Assembly: GCF_000315485.1 (NCBI RefSeq)
Contig: NZ_JH992943.1
Coordinates: 667,896 to 731,895 of the forward strand
DNA: 64,000 nucleotides
Source: Bacteroides oleiciplenus YIT 12058
GTDB taxonomy: Bacteria > Bacteroidota > Bacteroidia > Bacteroidales > Bacteroidaceae
Direction of reading: 5' to 3'
Part shown: piece by piece, positions 46,020 to 53,486 of the stretch
Position numbering within the stretch: the first letter of the stretch is position 1
Layout of the letters: each line of letters begins with the position of its first letter
Program-made: the position numbers and the translations under genes
Notes under the pieces: generated by a model
Databases searched by the model: none
The model's input: the letters and a program-made list of their open reading frames with translations, nothing else
What the model was told of the DNA's origin: nothing

Positions 46020-46213
46020 GTCAGAATATTCTTTGGGGACACCGGAGTAGTGAAATACTTACCGATTAATTTATGTAATGCAGTTATTTTTAAGAACTTA
46101 TGTTGCATTCATATTATCTCAAAGCGTTTCGCCATCACGGTCAAAAAGCAGTGAAACAGTTATGTGAAAAAGAGATTAACGAAGAGATTAATGGAGCTAT
46201 AATGTCTTTTAAT

Positions 46214-46420
46214 CGTTCGTTTAATGTGCACTATGTTGAACACAAAGTTCAGATGCCAAAAACTATAAAAAGGAAAAGATATTAAATATATTTATCACCA
46301 ATAATACAATACTGATAATCAATAATATACTTATAAAAATAGCTTTAAAAGCAAATATTTTTATTAAACATCTTGTTCATCTCAAAAATACCCTTTATCT
46401 TTGTGCACATTAAACGAACG
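46214..46420. promoter_or_regulatory. Invertible (phase-variable) CPS promoter segment
   Basis: cgttcgtttaatgtgcac at 46214-46231 is repeated as its exact reverse complement at 46403-46420. The two 18-bp repeats enclose 171 bp. The segment contains one good promoter, whose -7 box ends on the first base of the right repeat; because both repeats begin with the same G, inversion would rebuild the box facing upxY. No matching promoter faces upxY in the present orientation or in 46020-46213. This arrangement is that of B. fragilis-type CPS promoters inverted by a serine recombinase encoded elsewhere. As sequenced: OFF. Confidence 0.8.
46373..46403 (+). promoter_or_regulatory. Promoter inside the invertible segment, rightward
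   Basis: TTG (46373-46375), 20-nt spacer, TATCTTTG (46396-46403). An excellent match to the Bacteroides consensus. In this orientation it reads towards the lipoprotein gene at 46664 with a leader of about 250 nt. Confidence 0.75.
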
Positions 46421-46634
46421 TTTTTTATCCACCCCTATTTTACAGAAGCAATTCACTGTTATCCAGCGGTTTATTATTAAAACAAAAGCATTCAAAAATC
46501 TTCCAAGTTAAGCCAACTTTTGATATTATAAAAATCGCCCGCCAATCATATCCATCTATATATTAAGCACTTAGCAAATATTTAATTATTCCTTTAGATT
46601 TCATTTTAAATCATATAATAAAAACCCTCCCCCC

Positions 46635-46662
46635 CCGTTATTTAGTAAAAACCCGATAACGG
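46635..46662 (+). promoter_or_regulatory. Hairpin just before the lipoprotein start codon
   Basis: CCGTTAT (46635-46641) pairs with ATAACGG (46656-46662), ending one base before ATG 46664 and preceded by a run of eight C (46629-46636). It could hide the ribosome-binding region. The rest of 46421-46634 is AT-rich and shows nothing recognisable. Confidence 0.35.
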
Positions 46663-46663
46663 C

Positions 46664-48094
46664 ATGAGATTAAAAGCCCTGCGCCTCATATATCTATTCC
46701 CTATATTCTTCCTGTTGTCCTTCAACGCTTGTGACGACATGGACGATTATTCATCCGACCCGAAGCATACACTTTGCTTCTCGCAGGATACGCTATGCAT
46801 GGATACTGTTCTCGCTGGCATTCCCACATCCACCCGTCAACTGAAAGTATACAACCCGAATAAGAAAGCATTGTTAATATCTTCCATAATTCTTGCCGAT
46901 GCCGGAAAATCTGGTTTTCGCATCAATGTGGATGGCATAAAGGGAAATCAATTCTCCGATATAGAAATTGCAGGCGAAGACAGCTTGTATATTTTTGTAG
47001 AAGCGACCCTGCCTCAGCAAGACAATGCCGACATCAGATTCATAAAAGACTCTATTCTTTTTCAACTGAATGGCATCCGGCAAGAAGTAAAATTGCAAGC
47101 ATACGCACAAGATGCTTTTACTTTCCGGGGAAAAGTAATTGAAAAAGATACCTTGATTACATCCCAACGTCCGATACTGATTTATGACAGTATCAGTGTT
47201 GCTCCGGATGCACACTTAACACTTGCAGCAGGCACCCGTTTGTATTTCCACGGCAAGGCAGGAATGCAGGTACACGGACGCCTGTCAGTAGAAGGTACCC
47301 TTTCCGCTCCGGTTGTTTTCCGGGGAGATCGTACAGACCGGATGTTCCCCTATCTTCCTTATGACCGGTTACCGGGACAATGGGGAGGCTTACGTTTTTA
47401 CAAAACCAGTTATGAAAATCATCTGGTCTATGCGGATATTCACGGTGGTAGTTTCGGCATTCGTTGCGATTCTTCGATAACAGACCGCAGGAAACTGACA
47501 TTGGAATCCTCTATCATACGGCAAGTATCGGGCAATGGACTGGAGTTGACGTCGTGTCAGGTAGCGGTAGGAAACAGTGAGATTAGTAATGCGGGAGAAA
47601 GCTGCGTCAGTCTGTTAGGGGGAGATTATACATTTACCCACTGTACACTGGCAAATTACTTTAGTTGGAATGTACGGAAAGGGGCGGCATTGCAAGTGCG
47701 GAATGAACAGGATGACACTGCATATCCGCTTTCATCGGCTATTTTCCGTAATTGTATTATTGCGGGTTCGGGCACAGACGAAATTAACGGAGGACGCTCT
47801 AAAAATGAGAATATAGCTTTCAATTATTACTTCTCACACTGCCTCATCAACTCGATAGAAGAAGAGAATGACAAGATAGTCAATGTTATTTGGGAAAAGG
47901 ATGATAATTTCATGCTGATGGATAACCGTACACAGGAATACAATTTTAATCTTGGTGAAAAATCCAAAGCCATTAATTGGGGAAGAAAAGAGGATGCAAA
48001 CACCTACCCAATTGACAGAAATGGACACTCCCGCCTACAGGATGCAGCACCGGATGCAGGATGTTATGAATCTATGATCTTGGCATCATACTAA
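46664..48094 (+). CDS. Beta-helix lipoprotein, Bacteroides conserved type
   Basis: 476 residues. A signal peptide with lipobox SFNACDD (Cys23) shows envelope anchoring. Residues about 30-155 form an Ig-like/ASH-type domain (RQLKVYNPNKKALLISSI). From about 175 a right-handed beta-helix follows (APDAHLTLAAGTRLYFHGKAGMQVHG; VEGTLSAPVVFRGDR). The C-terminus has DAGCYE. No catalytic residues are evident. It may be a surface glycan- or protein-binding lipoprotein. It lies 13 nt before the exonuclease/phosphatase-family gene, so they are likely cotranscribed. Confidence 0.82.
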   Translation: MRLKALRLIYLFPIFFLLSFNACDDMDDYSSDPKHTLCFSQDTLCMDTVLAGIPTSTRQLKVYNPNKKALLISSIILADAGKSGFRINVDGIKGNQFSDIEIAGEDSLYIFVEATLPQQDNADIRFIKDSILFQLNGIRQEVKLQAYAQDAFTFRGKVIEKDTLITSQRPILIYDSISVAPDAHLTLAAGTRLYFHGKAGMQVHGRLSVEGTLSAPVVFRGDRTDRMFPYLPYDRLPGQWGGLRFYKTSYENHLVYADIHGGSFGIRCDSSITDRRKLTLESSIIRQVSGNGLELTSCQVAVGNSEISNAGESCVSLLGGDYTFTHCTLANYFSWNVRKGAALQVRNEQDDTAYPLSSAIFRNCIIAGSGTDEINGGRSKNENIAFNYYFSHCLINSIEEENDKIVNVIWEKDDNFMLMDNRTQEYNFNLGEKSKAINWGRKEDANTYPIDRNGHSRLQDAAPDAGCYESMILASY

Positions 48095-48107
48095 AAAACA
48101 ACTCTCA

Positions 48108-49169
48108 ATGAACATTAAATTATATATTACTTTTTCATTTCTGTTCGCTCCTTTTTTCTTTCTTTGCGGACAAACGAAAAAGGACACCCTCTCTTTTCGC
48201 GTTGTCAGTTATAATGTTGAAAACTTATTCGACTGCCGCCACGATACGCTAAAAAATGACTATGAATTCCTACCTGACGCAGTACGCCACTGGAATTATA
48301 CAAAATATAAAAAGAAGCTGGATAACATAGCCCGCACCATCACAGCCGCAGGCGGTTGGACTCCACCAGCACTTGTTGCCCTCTGTGAAGTGGAAAATGA
48401 CAGTGTATTACGCGACCTGACTCAGCACTCGGTTCTTCGGGAAGCCGGATATCGCTATGTGATGACTAACTCACCCGATCAGCGAGGAATCGATGTGGCA
48501 TTGCTTTACCAACGGGACCGTTTCAAACTGATTTCCTATCAGGGAATCCCCATACCTCATACATCCGGTAAAAAGAAATTTCGCCCTACACGGGATATAC
48601 TACACGTTTATGGGATGTTATTAAACCACGATACACTGGATGTTTTTGTAGTTCATCTTCCGTCCCGTTCAGGAGGTGCCAAAGAAAGCGAACCTTACCG
48701 TCTGCATGCTGCCCGGCAGTTGAAAGCTGCGGCAGACAGCGTCTATCTCCATCGGTATCATCCGCAAATTCTTATCATGGGAGACTTTAACGATTATCCC
48801 GATAATGCATCGGTCAGCAAAATAGTCTCGGCAGAAGCGCCACCTCAAAACAAAAACAGTCTGCAACCACAAAGATTTTATCACTTACTTGCCCGTAAGG
48901 CCGCTACACAAAAAGGTTTCGGTAGTTATAAATATCAGGGCGAATGGGGTTTATTGGACCATATCATTGTCTCCGGCACGCTTCTCCAGCCGGATGCAGA
49001 CTTTTGTACCTGTGAAAGCAAAGCCGATATTTTTCGTCCTTCTTTCCTATTGACGGATGATAAAAAGTATGGCGATGTAAAGCCATTCCGCACTTACTAC
49101 GGAATGAAGTACCAGGATGGTTACAGCGATCACCTACCTGTATGGGCAGATTTCCGGCTCATTTATTAA
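48108..49169 (+). CDS. Secreted endonuclease/exonuclease/phosphatase-family protein
   Basis: 353 residues with a signal peptide (FLFAPFFFLCGQT). The EEP-fold residues are visible: VVSYNVENLFD (Asn), ALCEVENDSVL (Glu), FVVHLPSRSGG (His), LIMGDFNDYPDN (Asp-Asn) and SDHLPVWADF (Asp-His). The family includes nucleases, lipid and inositol phosphatases. Exported Bacteroides members are of unknown substrate. Its stop overlaps the 3' end of the convergent MscS gene by 4 nt. Confidence 0.88.
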   Translation: MNIKLYITFSFLFAPFFFLCGQTKKDTLSFRVVSYNVENLFDCRHDTLKNDYEFLPDAVRHWNYTKYKKKLDNIARTITAAGGWTPPALVALCEVENDSVLRDLTQHSVLREAGYRYVMTNSPDQRGIDVALLYQRDRFKLISYQGIPIPHTSGKKKFRPTRDILHVYGMLLNHDTLDVFVVHLPSRSGGAKESEPYRLHAARQLKAAADSVYLHRYHPQILIMGDFNDYPDNASVSKIVSAEAPPQNKNSLQPQRFYHLLARKAATQKGFGSYKYQGEWGLLDHIIVSGTLLQPDADFCTCESKADIFRPSFLLTDDKKYGDVKPFRTYYGMKYQDGYSDHLPVWADFRLIY

Positions 49170-50335
49170 TCCGAATACTGATACAATTTCAAATCAAACT
49201 TCTGTACCATTACCAGCAAATGGTCGAATATATCAGACTGAATACGCTCATATTCTTTCCACACCTTATTCCGGGAAAAGAAATAAACCTGAATAGGAAC
49301 TCCGTAAGTTGTCATTTCCTTCTGACTGATAATCAAGTCCAGATCCTGATTTACAACAGGTAGGCTACAAAGATAGCGTTCGATGTAAACACGGTAGAGT
49401 TGTGCATTAGTAGGCACCTCTCCTTCCGCCGGCTGATAGTCCGCCATCAAAGGCACTTCCTTTCGAATGGCATCCAACATCTCAGGAGTGCAGAACTTCA
49501 ATGTGGTCATGTCGAGATAGATATTCTTATCCACACGACGGCCGCCACTCTCCTGCATGCCGCGCCAGTTCTGAAAAGACCCGTTCACTAAGGTATAAGG
49601 CGGAATGGTAGATATTGTGTTATCCCAGTTTTGTATCTTCACCGTATTGAGGGTAATCTCTTTGACGATACCATTCGCTCCCCCATTGGGCAAAGCAATC
49701 CAGTCACCGATACGCAGCATCTCATTGGCAGAAAGCTGTATGCCAGCCACGAATCCCAAAATACTGTCTTTGAAAACCAACATCAGCACCGCCGCCGAAG
49801 CACCCAATCCGGCAAAGAGCGTAGCGGGCGATTTATCTATAAGAATGGAGACGGCAAAGATGGCTGCTACAAAAAAAACAAGTACTTGCAGTACCTGAAT
49901 AAAACCTTTCATTGGATGATTCTTACTGGTATCTTTCTGGTTTTGGAAATCCAAAAATACAAGCAGTAAACCATTGGTAGCAAAGGCAAGTGCTGCCACA
50001 ATGTACACGGCGCAGACCTTTTGTGCTAAATCCAGCACTTCCAAGCCATGAACAAAAGCATAGGGTAACAGGAAGTAAATCAGTATTCCCGGCAACGTAT
50101 GTATCAGATGGGGTACTACTTTCCGCTTCATCAGCAAGGTATTCCAGCGATGGGGTGAGCGCTTGGTATAATGCTTCATACCTCCCACAAAGATAGCTTG
50201 GCACAAATAATCCAACCCTATAGCCATAGCTATTATCAGTACGGCAATAATGGTTTCATCAAAGGTATTCGCAAACTTAGGGTCTACTCCCCAACCTACA
50301 AGGATTTTGTTCATCCATCCACCTAAAGTTGTCAT
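49166..50335 (-). CDS. MscS-family mechanosensitive ion channel
   Basis: 389 residues and about five membrane helices. The MscS core is recognisable: FAGLGASAAVLMLVFKDSILGFVAG (pore helix), IGDWIALPNGGANGIVKEITL and the beta-domain VKIQNWDNTISTIPPYTLV. This belongs to the longer YbdG-like branch with an extra C-terminal domain. Protects the cell at osmotic downshift, inner membrane. Confidence 0.93.
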   Translation of the reverse strand: MTTLGGWMNKILVGWGVDPKFANTFDETIIAVLIIAMAIGLDYLCQAIFVGGMKHYTKRSPHRWNTLLMKRKVVPHLIHTLPGILIYFLLPYAFVHGLEVLDLAQKVCAVYIVAALAFATNGLLLVFLDFQNQKDTSKNHPMKGFIQVLQVLVFFVAAIFAVSILIDKSPATLFAGLGASAAVLMLVFKDSILGFVAGIQLSANEMLRIGDWIALPNGGANGIVKEITLNTVKIQNWDNTISTIPPYTLVNGSFQNWRGMQESGGRRVDKNIYLDMTTLKFCTPEMLDAIRKEVPLMADYQPAEGEVPTNAQLYRVYIERYLCSLPVVNQDLDLIISQKEMTTYGVPIQVYFFSRNKVWKEYERIQSDIFDHLLVMVQKFDLKLYQYSD

Positions 50336-50542
50336 ATATTTACTTGTTTTATTAATAATAACGGAAAAAAGGGGGTAGTTGTTTATTTTTCCAGGTCAAC
50401 CGGCAAGTGATTGTTTGTATTGATGCCATTGTGCATGCTGCTTATAAGGATAAAATAACAGTCAGTGAAGAAAAAGTGTCTGCTTTCAAAGTATGACTAA
50501 ACTTTTAACATAACAAATAGTTATTATTTCAGTTAATTATCG

Positions 50543-50550
50543 TATATTTG
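50543..50550 (+). promoter_or_regulatory. -7 box upstream of the small lipoprotein gene
   Basis: TATATTTG (TAnnTTTG). It makes the earlier in-frame start at 50548 impossible and supports ATG 50587. Confidence 0.5.
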
Positions 50551-50586
50551 AAAATTAGACTTATAGACCAACTAAAAATTAAAAGT

Positions 50587-51213
50587 ATGACACAGATTAA
50601 AAGACTACTAAGCAGGGGGGTATTTACAATAATACTTTGCAGTGTTGCGGCATGCAGCAATGATGATAACGAGAACATTGAGGAAATCAAAGACGCAAGT
50701 TACACATTAGATGAAATAGAATGGAAGTTTGATAACGATGGAATTAAAGTCACTGAAATAGAAATACCGGAAGAAATTTACAAAAACCCAAGCAATAGTG
50801 AAATGCTGGTAACAGTTTGCTCCGTTGAAAACTTTATGCAAACATCCCAATTCTATTCTGATGACCCGAAATACTTTCAACTTTTAGTTCAAAGTCCTAT
50901 AATAGAGGTCTGTATTCCTTCTGGTGAAATACCTTTTGATGATTTCTTTCACACATCGGGAGGGCCTGAAGTTCCCTTTTTACTTGAAGAATACACCTAT
51001 TCTCCTCACTCTTATTCTACAAATACCAGTAAGTTACCTCCACACAGTATACTGAAATTTAATGCTACTGTCATCAAGCGTAATGTTACTGCTATTTATC
51101 GTGCCCGTTTTATAGGAAATGATTCCGGTAAACAAGTTGAGATAACAGGTAAATGGCACGGGGTTTATTATGACAGTCTAGAAAATATAATAAAAATAGA
51201 AGAAATAAAGTAG
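50587..51213 (+). CDS. Uncharacterised lipoprotein
   Basis: 208 residues from ATG 50587. Lipoprotein signal IILCSVAACSNDD with the Cys directly before an acidic SNDDNEN stretch, which in Bacteroides often marks surface export. The mature part is all-beta-like, with no recognised family. AT-rich relative to its neighbours. It stands alone in an accessory islet, tail to tail with the bromodomain gene. Confidence 0.7.
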   Translation: MTQIKRLLSRGVFTIILCSVAACSNDDNENIEEIKDASYTLDEIEWKFDNDGIKVTEIEIPEEIYKNPSNSEMLVTVCSVENFMQTSQFYSDDPKYFQLLVQSPIIEVCIPSGEIPFDDFFHTSGGPEVPFLLEEYTYSPHSYSTNTSKLPPHSILKFNATVIKRNVTAIYRARFIGNDSGKQVEITGKWHGVYYDSLENIIKIEEIK

Positions 51214-51300
51214 GCACCTTTACGTGGAGAAAATAAGGAGTTGGCACGAAACAAATAAGGTTCGAATAGAGGAAAACTATAATTTACTTCGTTATTTTCA

Positions 51301-51330
51301 CAGTAAAGCGCTCACGGATACGAGCCATCA
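51301..51330 (-). repeat. Fragment related to the response-regulator gene
   Basis: 27 of 30 bases match 53081-53110 in the same orientation. On the minus strand it reads LMARIRERFTVKI, compared with LMARIRERFTLQL in the intact regulator. It looks like the remains of a duplicated response-regulator gene and forms a direct repeat on the far side of the bromodomain gene. The rest of 51214-51371 has nothing recognisable. Confidence 0.6.
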
Positions 51331-51371
51331 GTACAGACAGTTGATTTTATCGCTGCGGTGAAAGAAGCGGA

Positions 51372-52589
51372 TTATCTTATTTTCTTAATGAACATTGCTT
51401 TTGCGTGTTTTGCAAGATTTGACAGCATAGAATCCGGACCATGATATAAAATGCAATTGTCCAGACAGAGGATTATATCCATTTCCATTTCGGACAAACT
51501 TGAATACATATTGGTCTGATATTTACGTCTGATTGTAGACATGTTCATAGGTTTTTTGATTATTTCGTAATAGTTACTCTCCTCATGGTCATTAATAGGC
51601 TGTGATAAATATTCCAATAGCCCGCTAGACTTCATTATCTTTGCTGCCATAGTATATAAACCATCCATCGTGACTGGTTGCTTCGGAATAGCTTTATATA
51701 TTTGCAATAGTCGCTGTATCTCATAATAGCTTTGTTGCATTACCCTAGTGTATTCTGCTCTCTCTTGGGGCCCTAAGGTTGCCCACAATTCTTCAAAACT
51801 TTTTTCATGCACACGTGAACTTAAGAACGGAGTTAACTCTGGATATGTTTGATTGGCATATATATTTTGATCTTCGTTTATATCCGTAACCTGCGGTGTA
51901 GCATCATATTTCGAATGTATTGTTGCAGAAACATGATTGATGGAACTAGATCTATCCTCAGGGTTCAGAATATCTGCGGTGCAAGTTAATGTGCTTTCAA
52001 TATATTTAGATGAGGGAATGGGAGGATTGAATTCCTGAAGTCCTCCATGGTTCACCTTTACATGATATTTGACTAATTGCTTCTTAACATTAACCCAATC
52101 CTTAACCGTCGCTTCGATTGCCGACTCGTGCTTGTCGTTTGCATCAGCAGTAATAGGGAAAAGATTAAAACCTCTCCCCGGTCCACCTACATTGTCATTC
52201 AGTAGATGTCCTTTTATATATTTGTATTGATTTGGCAATGTTGGATCTGTAGGAAGCACCGAACATATTTCTTTTAATGCGCCGGAGCCCGGTGGATCAC
52301 CAGCAATATGATTAATAGCCAGATAAGCTGTCATTTCGATACCGACCTCACTGCCACCTATATTTTCAGTTTCCCACGTAGCATTGCTTTCCGGATCATT
52401 ATAACCTTCTCTACTCAGTGGTTGCTGTATTACTTGTCTTTGAACAGCCTTTATCATGCTTTGCTGCAACTGTACACTATGACGGTTGTCGACAAATGCC
52501 AACTTTCCCTGCCGACAACTTTCACTATCTGAATTTATCGATAATGAATGTGATTTGCATTGCTCACTAGGTTTATTTATCTTACTCAT
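51372..52589 (-). CDS. Bromodomain protein with nuclease-like central region
   Basis: 405 residues from ATG 52589. (1) The short N-terminus KLAFVDNRHSVQLQQSMIKA resembles leader regions of contractile-injection-system cargo of the DUF4157 type. (2) The central part has KYIKGHLLNDNVGGPGRGFN then LFPITADAND, a GH..GGPG..NLxP pattern like DNA/RNA non-specific endonucleases (His128). (3) Residues about 308-405 match a bromodomain throughout: ZA loop SNYYEIIKKPMNMSTI, helix C DIILCLDNCILYHGPDS, and an amphipathic last helix. The position of the acetyl-lysine-binding Asn (the N of NCxxYN) is His383, so binding may be atypical. No signal peptide. Possibly a secreted effector; that is inference. Confidence 0.8.
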   Translation of the reverse strand: MSKINKPSEQCKSHSLSINSDSESCRQGKLAFVDNRHSVQLQQSMIKAVQRQVIQQPLSREGYNDPESNATWETENIGGSEVGIEMTAYLAINHIAGDPPGSGALKEICSVLPTDPTLPNQYKYIKGHLLNDNVGGPGRGFNLFPITADANDKHESAIEATVKDWVNVKKQLVKYHVKVNHGGLQEFNPPIPSSKYIESTLTCTADILNPEDRSSSINHVSATIHSKYDATPQVTDINEDQNIYANQTYPELTPFLSSRVHEKSFEELWATLGPQERAEYTRVMQQSYYEIQRLLQIYKAIPKQPVTMDGLYTMAAKIMKSSGLLEYLSQPINDHEESNYYEIIKKPMNMSTIRRKYQTNMYSSLSEMEMDIILCLDNCILYHGPDSMLSNLAKHAKAMFIKKIR

Positions 52590-52754
52590 AGCTTTGTATT
52601 CCCATAGGATGTTTCTTCTAATCGTATGTTTCGGAGGCGTACGAGGCGAAGATACAAAACTTTTCAATACGACTCTTGCTCCTTTGGCATATATTTTACC
52701 TATATGAAAACAGCCTGTGAGATACGTGCCCGACCAATAGATCTATGTCATAGT

Positions 52755-53441
52755 TTATATCATTATTTTCAGCACATACCCTTTCTTCATCAGCGACTCA
52801 ATCTTCACCGCCGAATCGTTACGAAGTGCCTTGCGCAAATAAGTTATCTGTACATTCAAAGCAAGAGAATTAGCATAAGAAACACTACCCCAAGCAGTGT
52901 TTAATAATAAGTCACGATCTACGGAAAGATTAAGATTCTTTGCCAGAAGCCGCAGAATATCCGCTTGGCGGGAAGTGATGAGCACCTTATTATTTCCCGT
53001 GCGGATTTCATTCGTGCTGTAATTAAATACGGACTGGCCGAAGCGATAAGTTTCTTCTTCCACCGTATCAGAGAGTTGCAAAGTGAAGCGTTCACGGATA
53101 CGAGCCATCAATTCTTCCGGATAGAAAGGCTTTGACAGATAGTCATTGGCACGGAGTTGGAAACCTTGCAGACGGTCAGCTTTGTCACTACGGTCGGAAA
53201 GGAAGAAGATGAGGACATGCTTGTCTGTTTCACGTATGCGTTCGGCAACTTCAAAGCCATTACAACCGGGCATATTGATGTCAAGTAATACCAAATCGGG
53301 CTTTACAAGCGGAAATTGTTCAAGAGCAATTATTCCATTTCCGGCATAGGTCACTTCATAGCCTTCTTTTTCAAGAAAGCGTTTCAATAACATCGAGTAC
53401 TTCAAATCATCGTCGGCGAAAAGTATCTTTAAAGGCTTCAT
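52755..53441 (-). CDS. OmpR-family response regulator
   Basis: 228 residues. Receiver domain with LFADDD acidic pocket, phospho-acceptor Asp54 in LVLLDINMPG, and SKPF lysine. The C-terminal winged helix (ITSRQADILRLLAKNLNLSVDRDLLL) binds DNA. It is encoded 45 nt after its histidine kinase on the same strand. The pair probably controls the adjacent divergent GLPGLI/barrel genes. Not RprY: the N-terminal sequence differs. Confidence 0.93.
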   Translation of the reverse strand: MKPLKILFADDDLKYSMLLKRFLEKEGYEVTYAGNGIIALEQFPLVKPDLVLLDINMPGCNGFEVAERIRETDKHVLIFFLSDRSDKADRLQGFQLRANDYLSKPFYPEELMARIRERFTLQLSDTVEEETYRFGQSVFNYSTNEIRTGNNKVLITSRQADILRLLAKNLNLSVDRDLLLNTAWGSVSYANSLALNVQITYLRKALRNDSAVKIESLMKKGYVLKIMI

Positions 53442-53486
53442 ATAATTATTTGTTTTATACCACAGATTACACGGATTATCACAGAT

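Noticed and set aside
46100..46285. 61-codon + strand ORF upstream of the lipoprotein gene
   Set aside because: It crosses the left repeat of the invertible promoter segment and would be altered by inversion; no similarity recognised.
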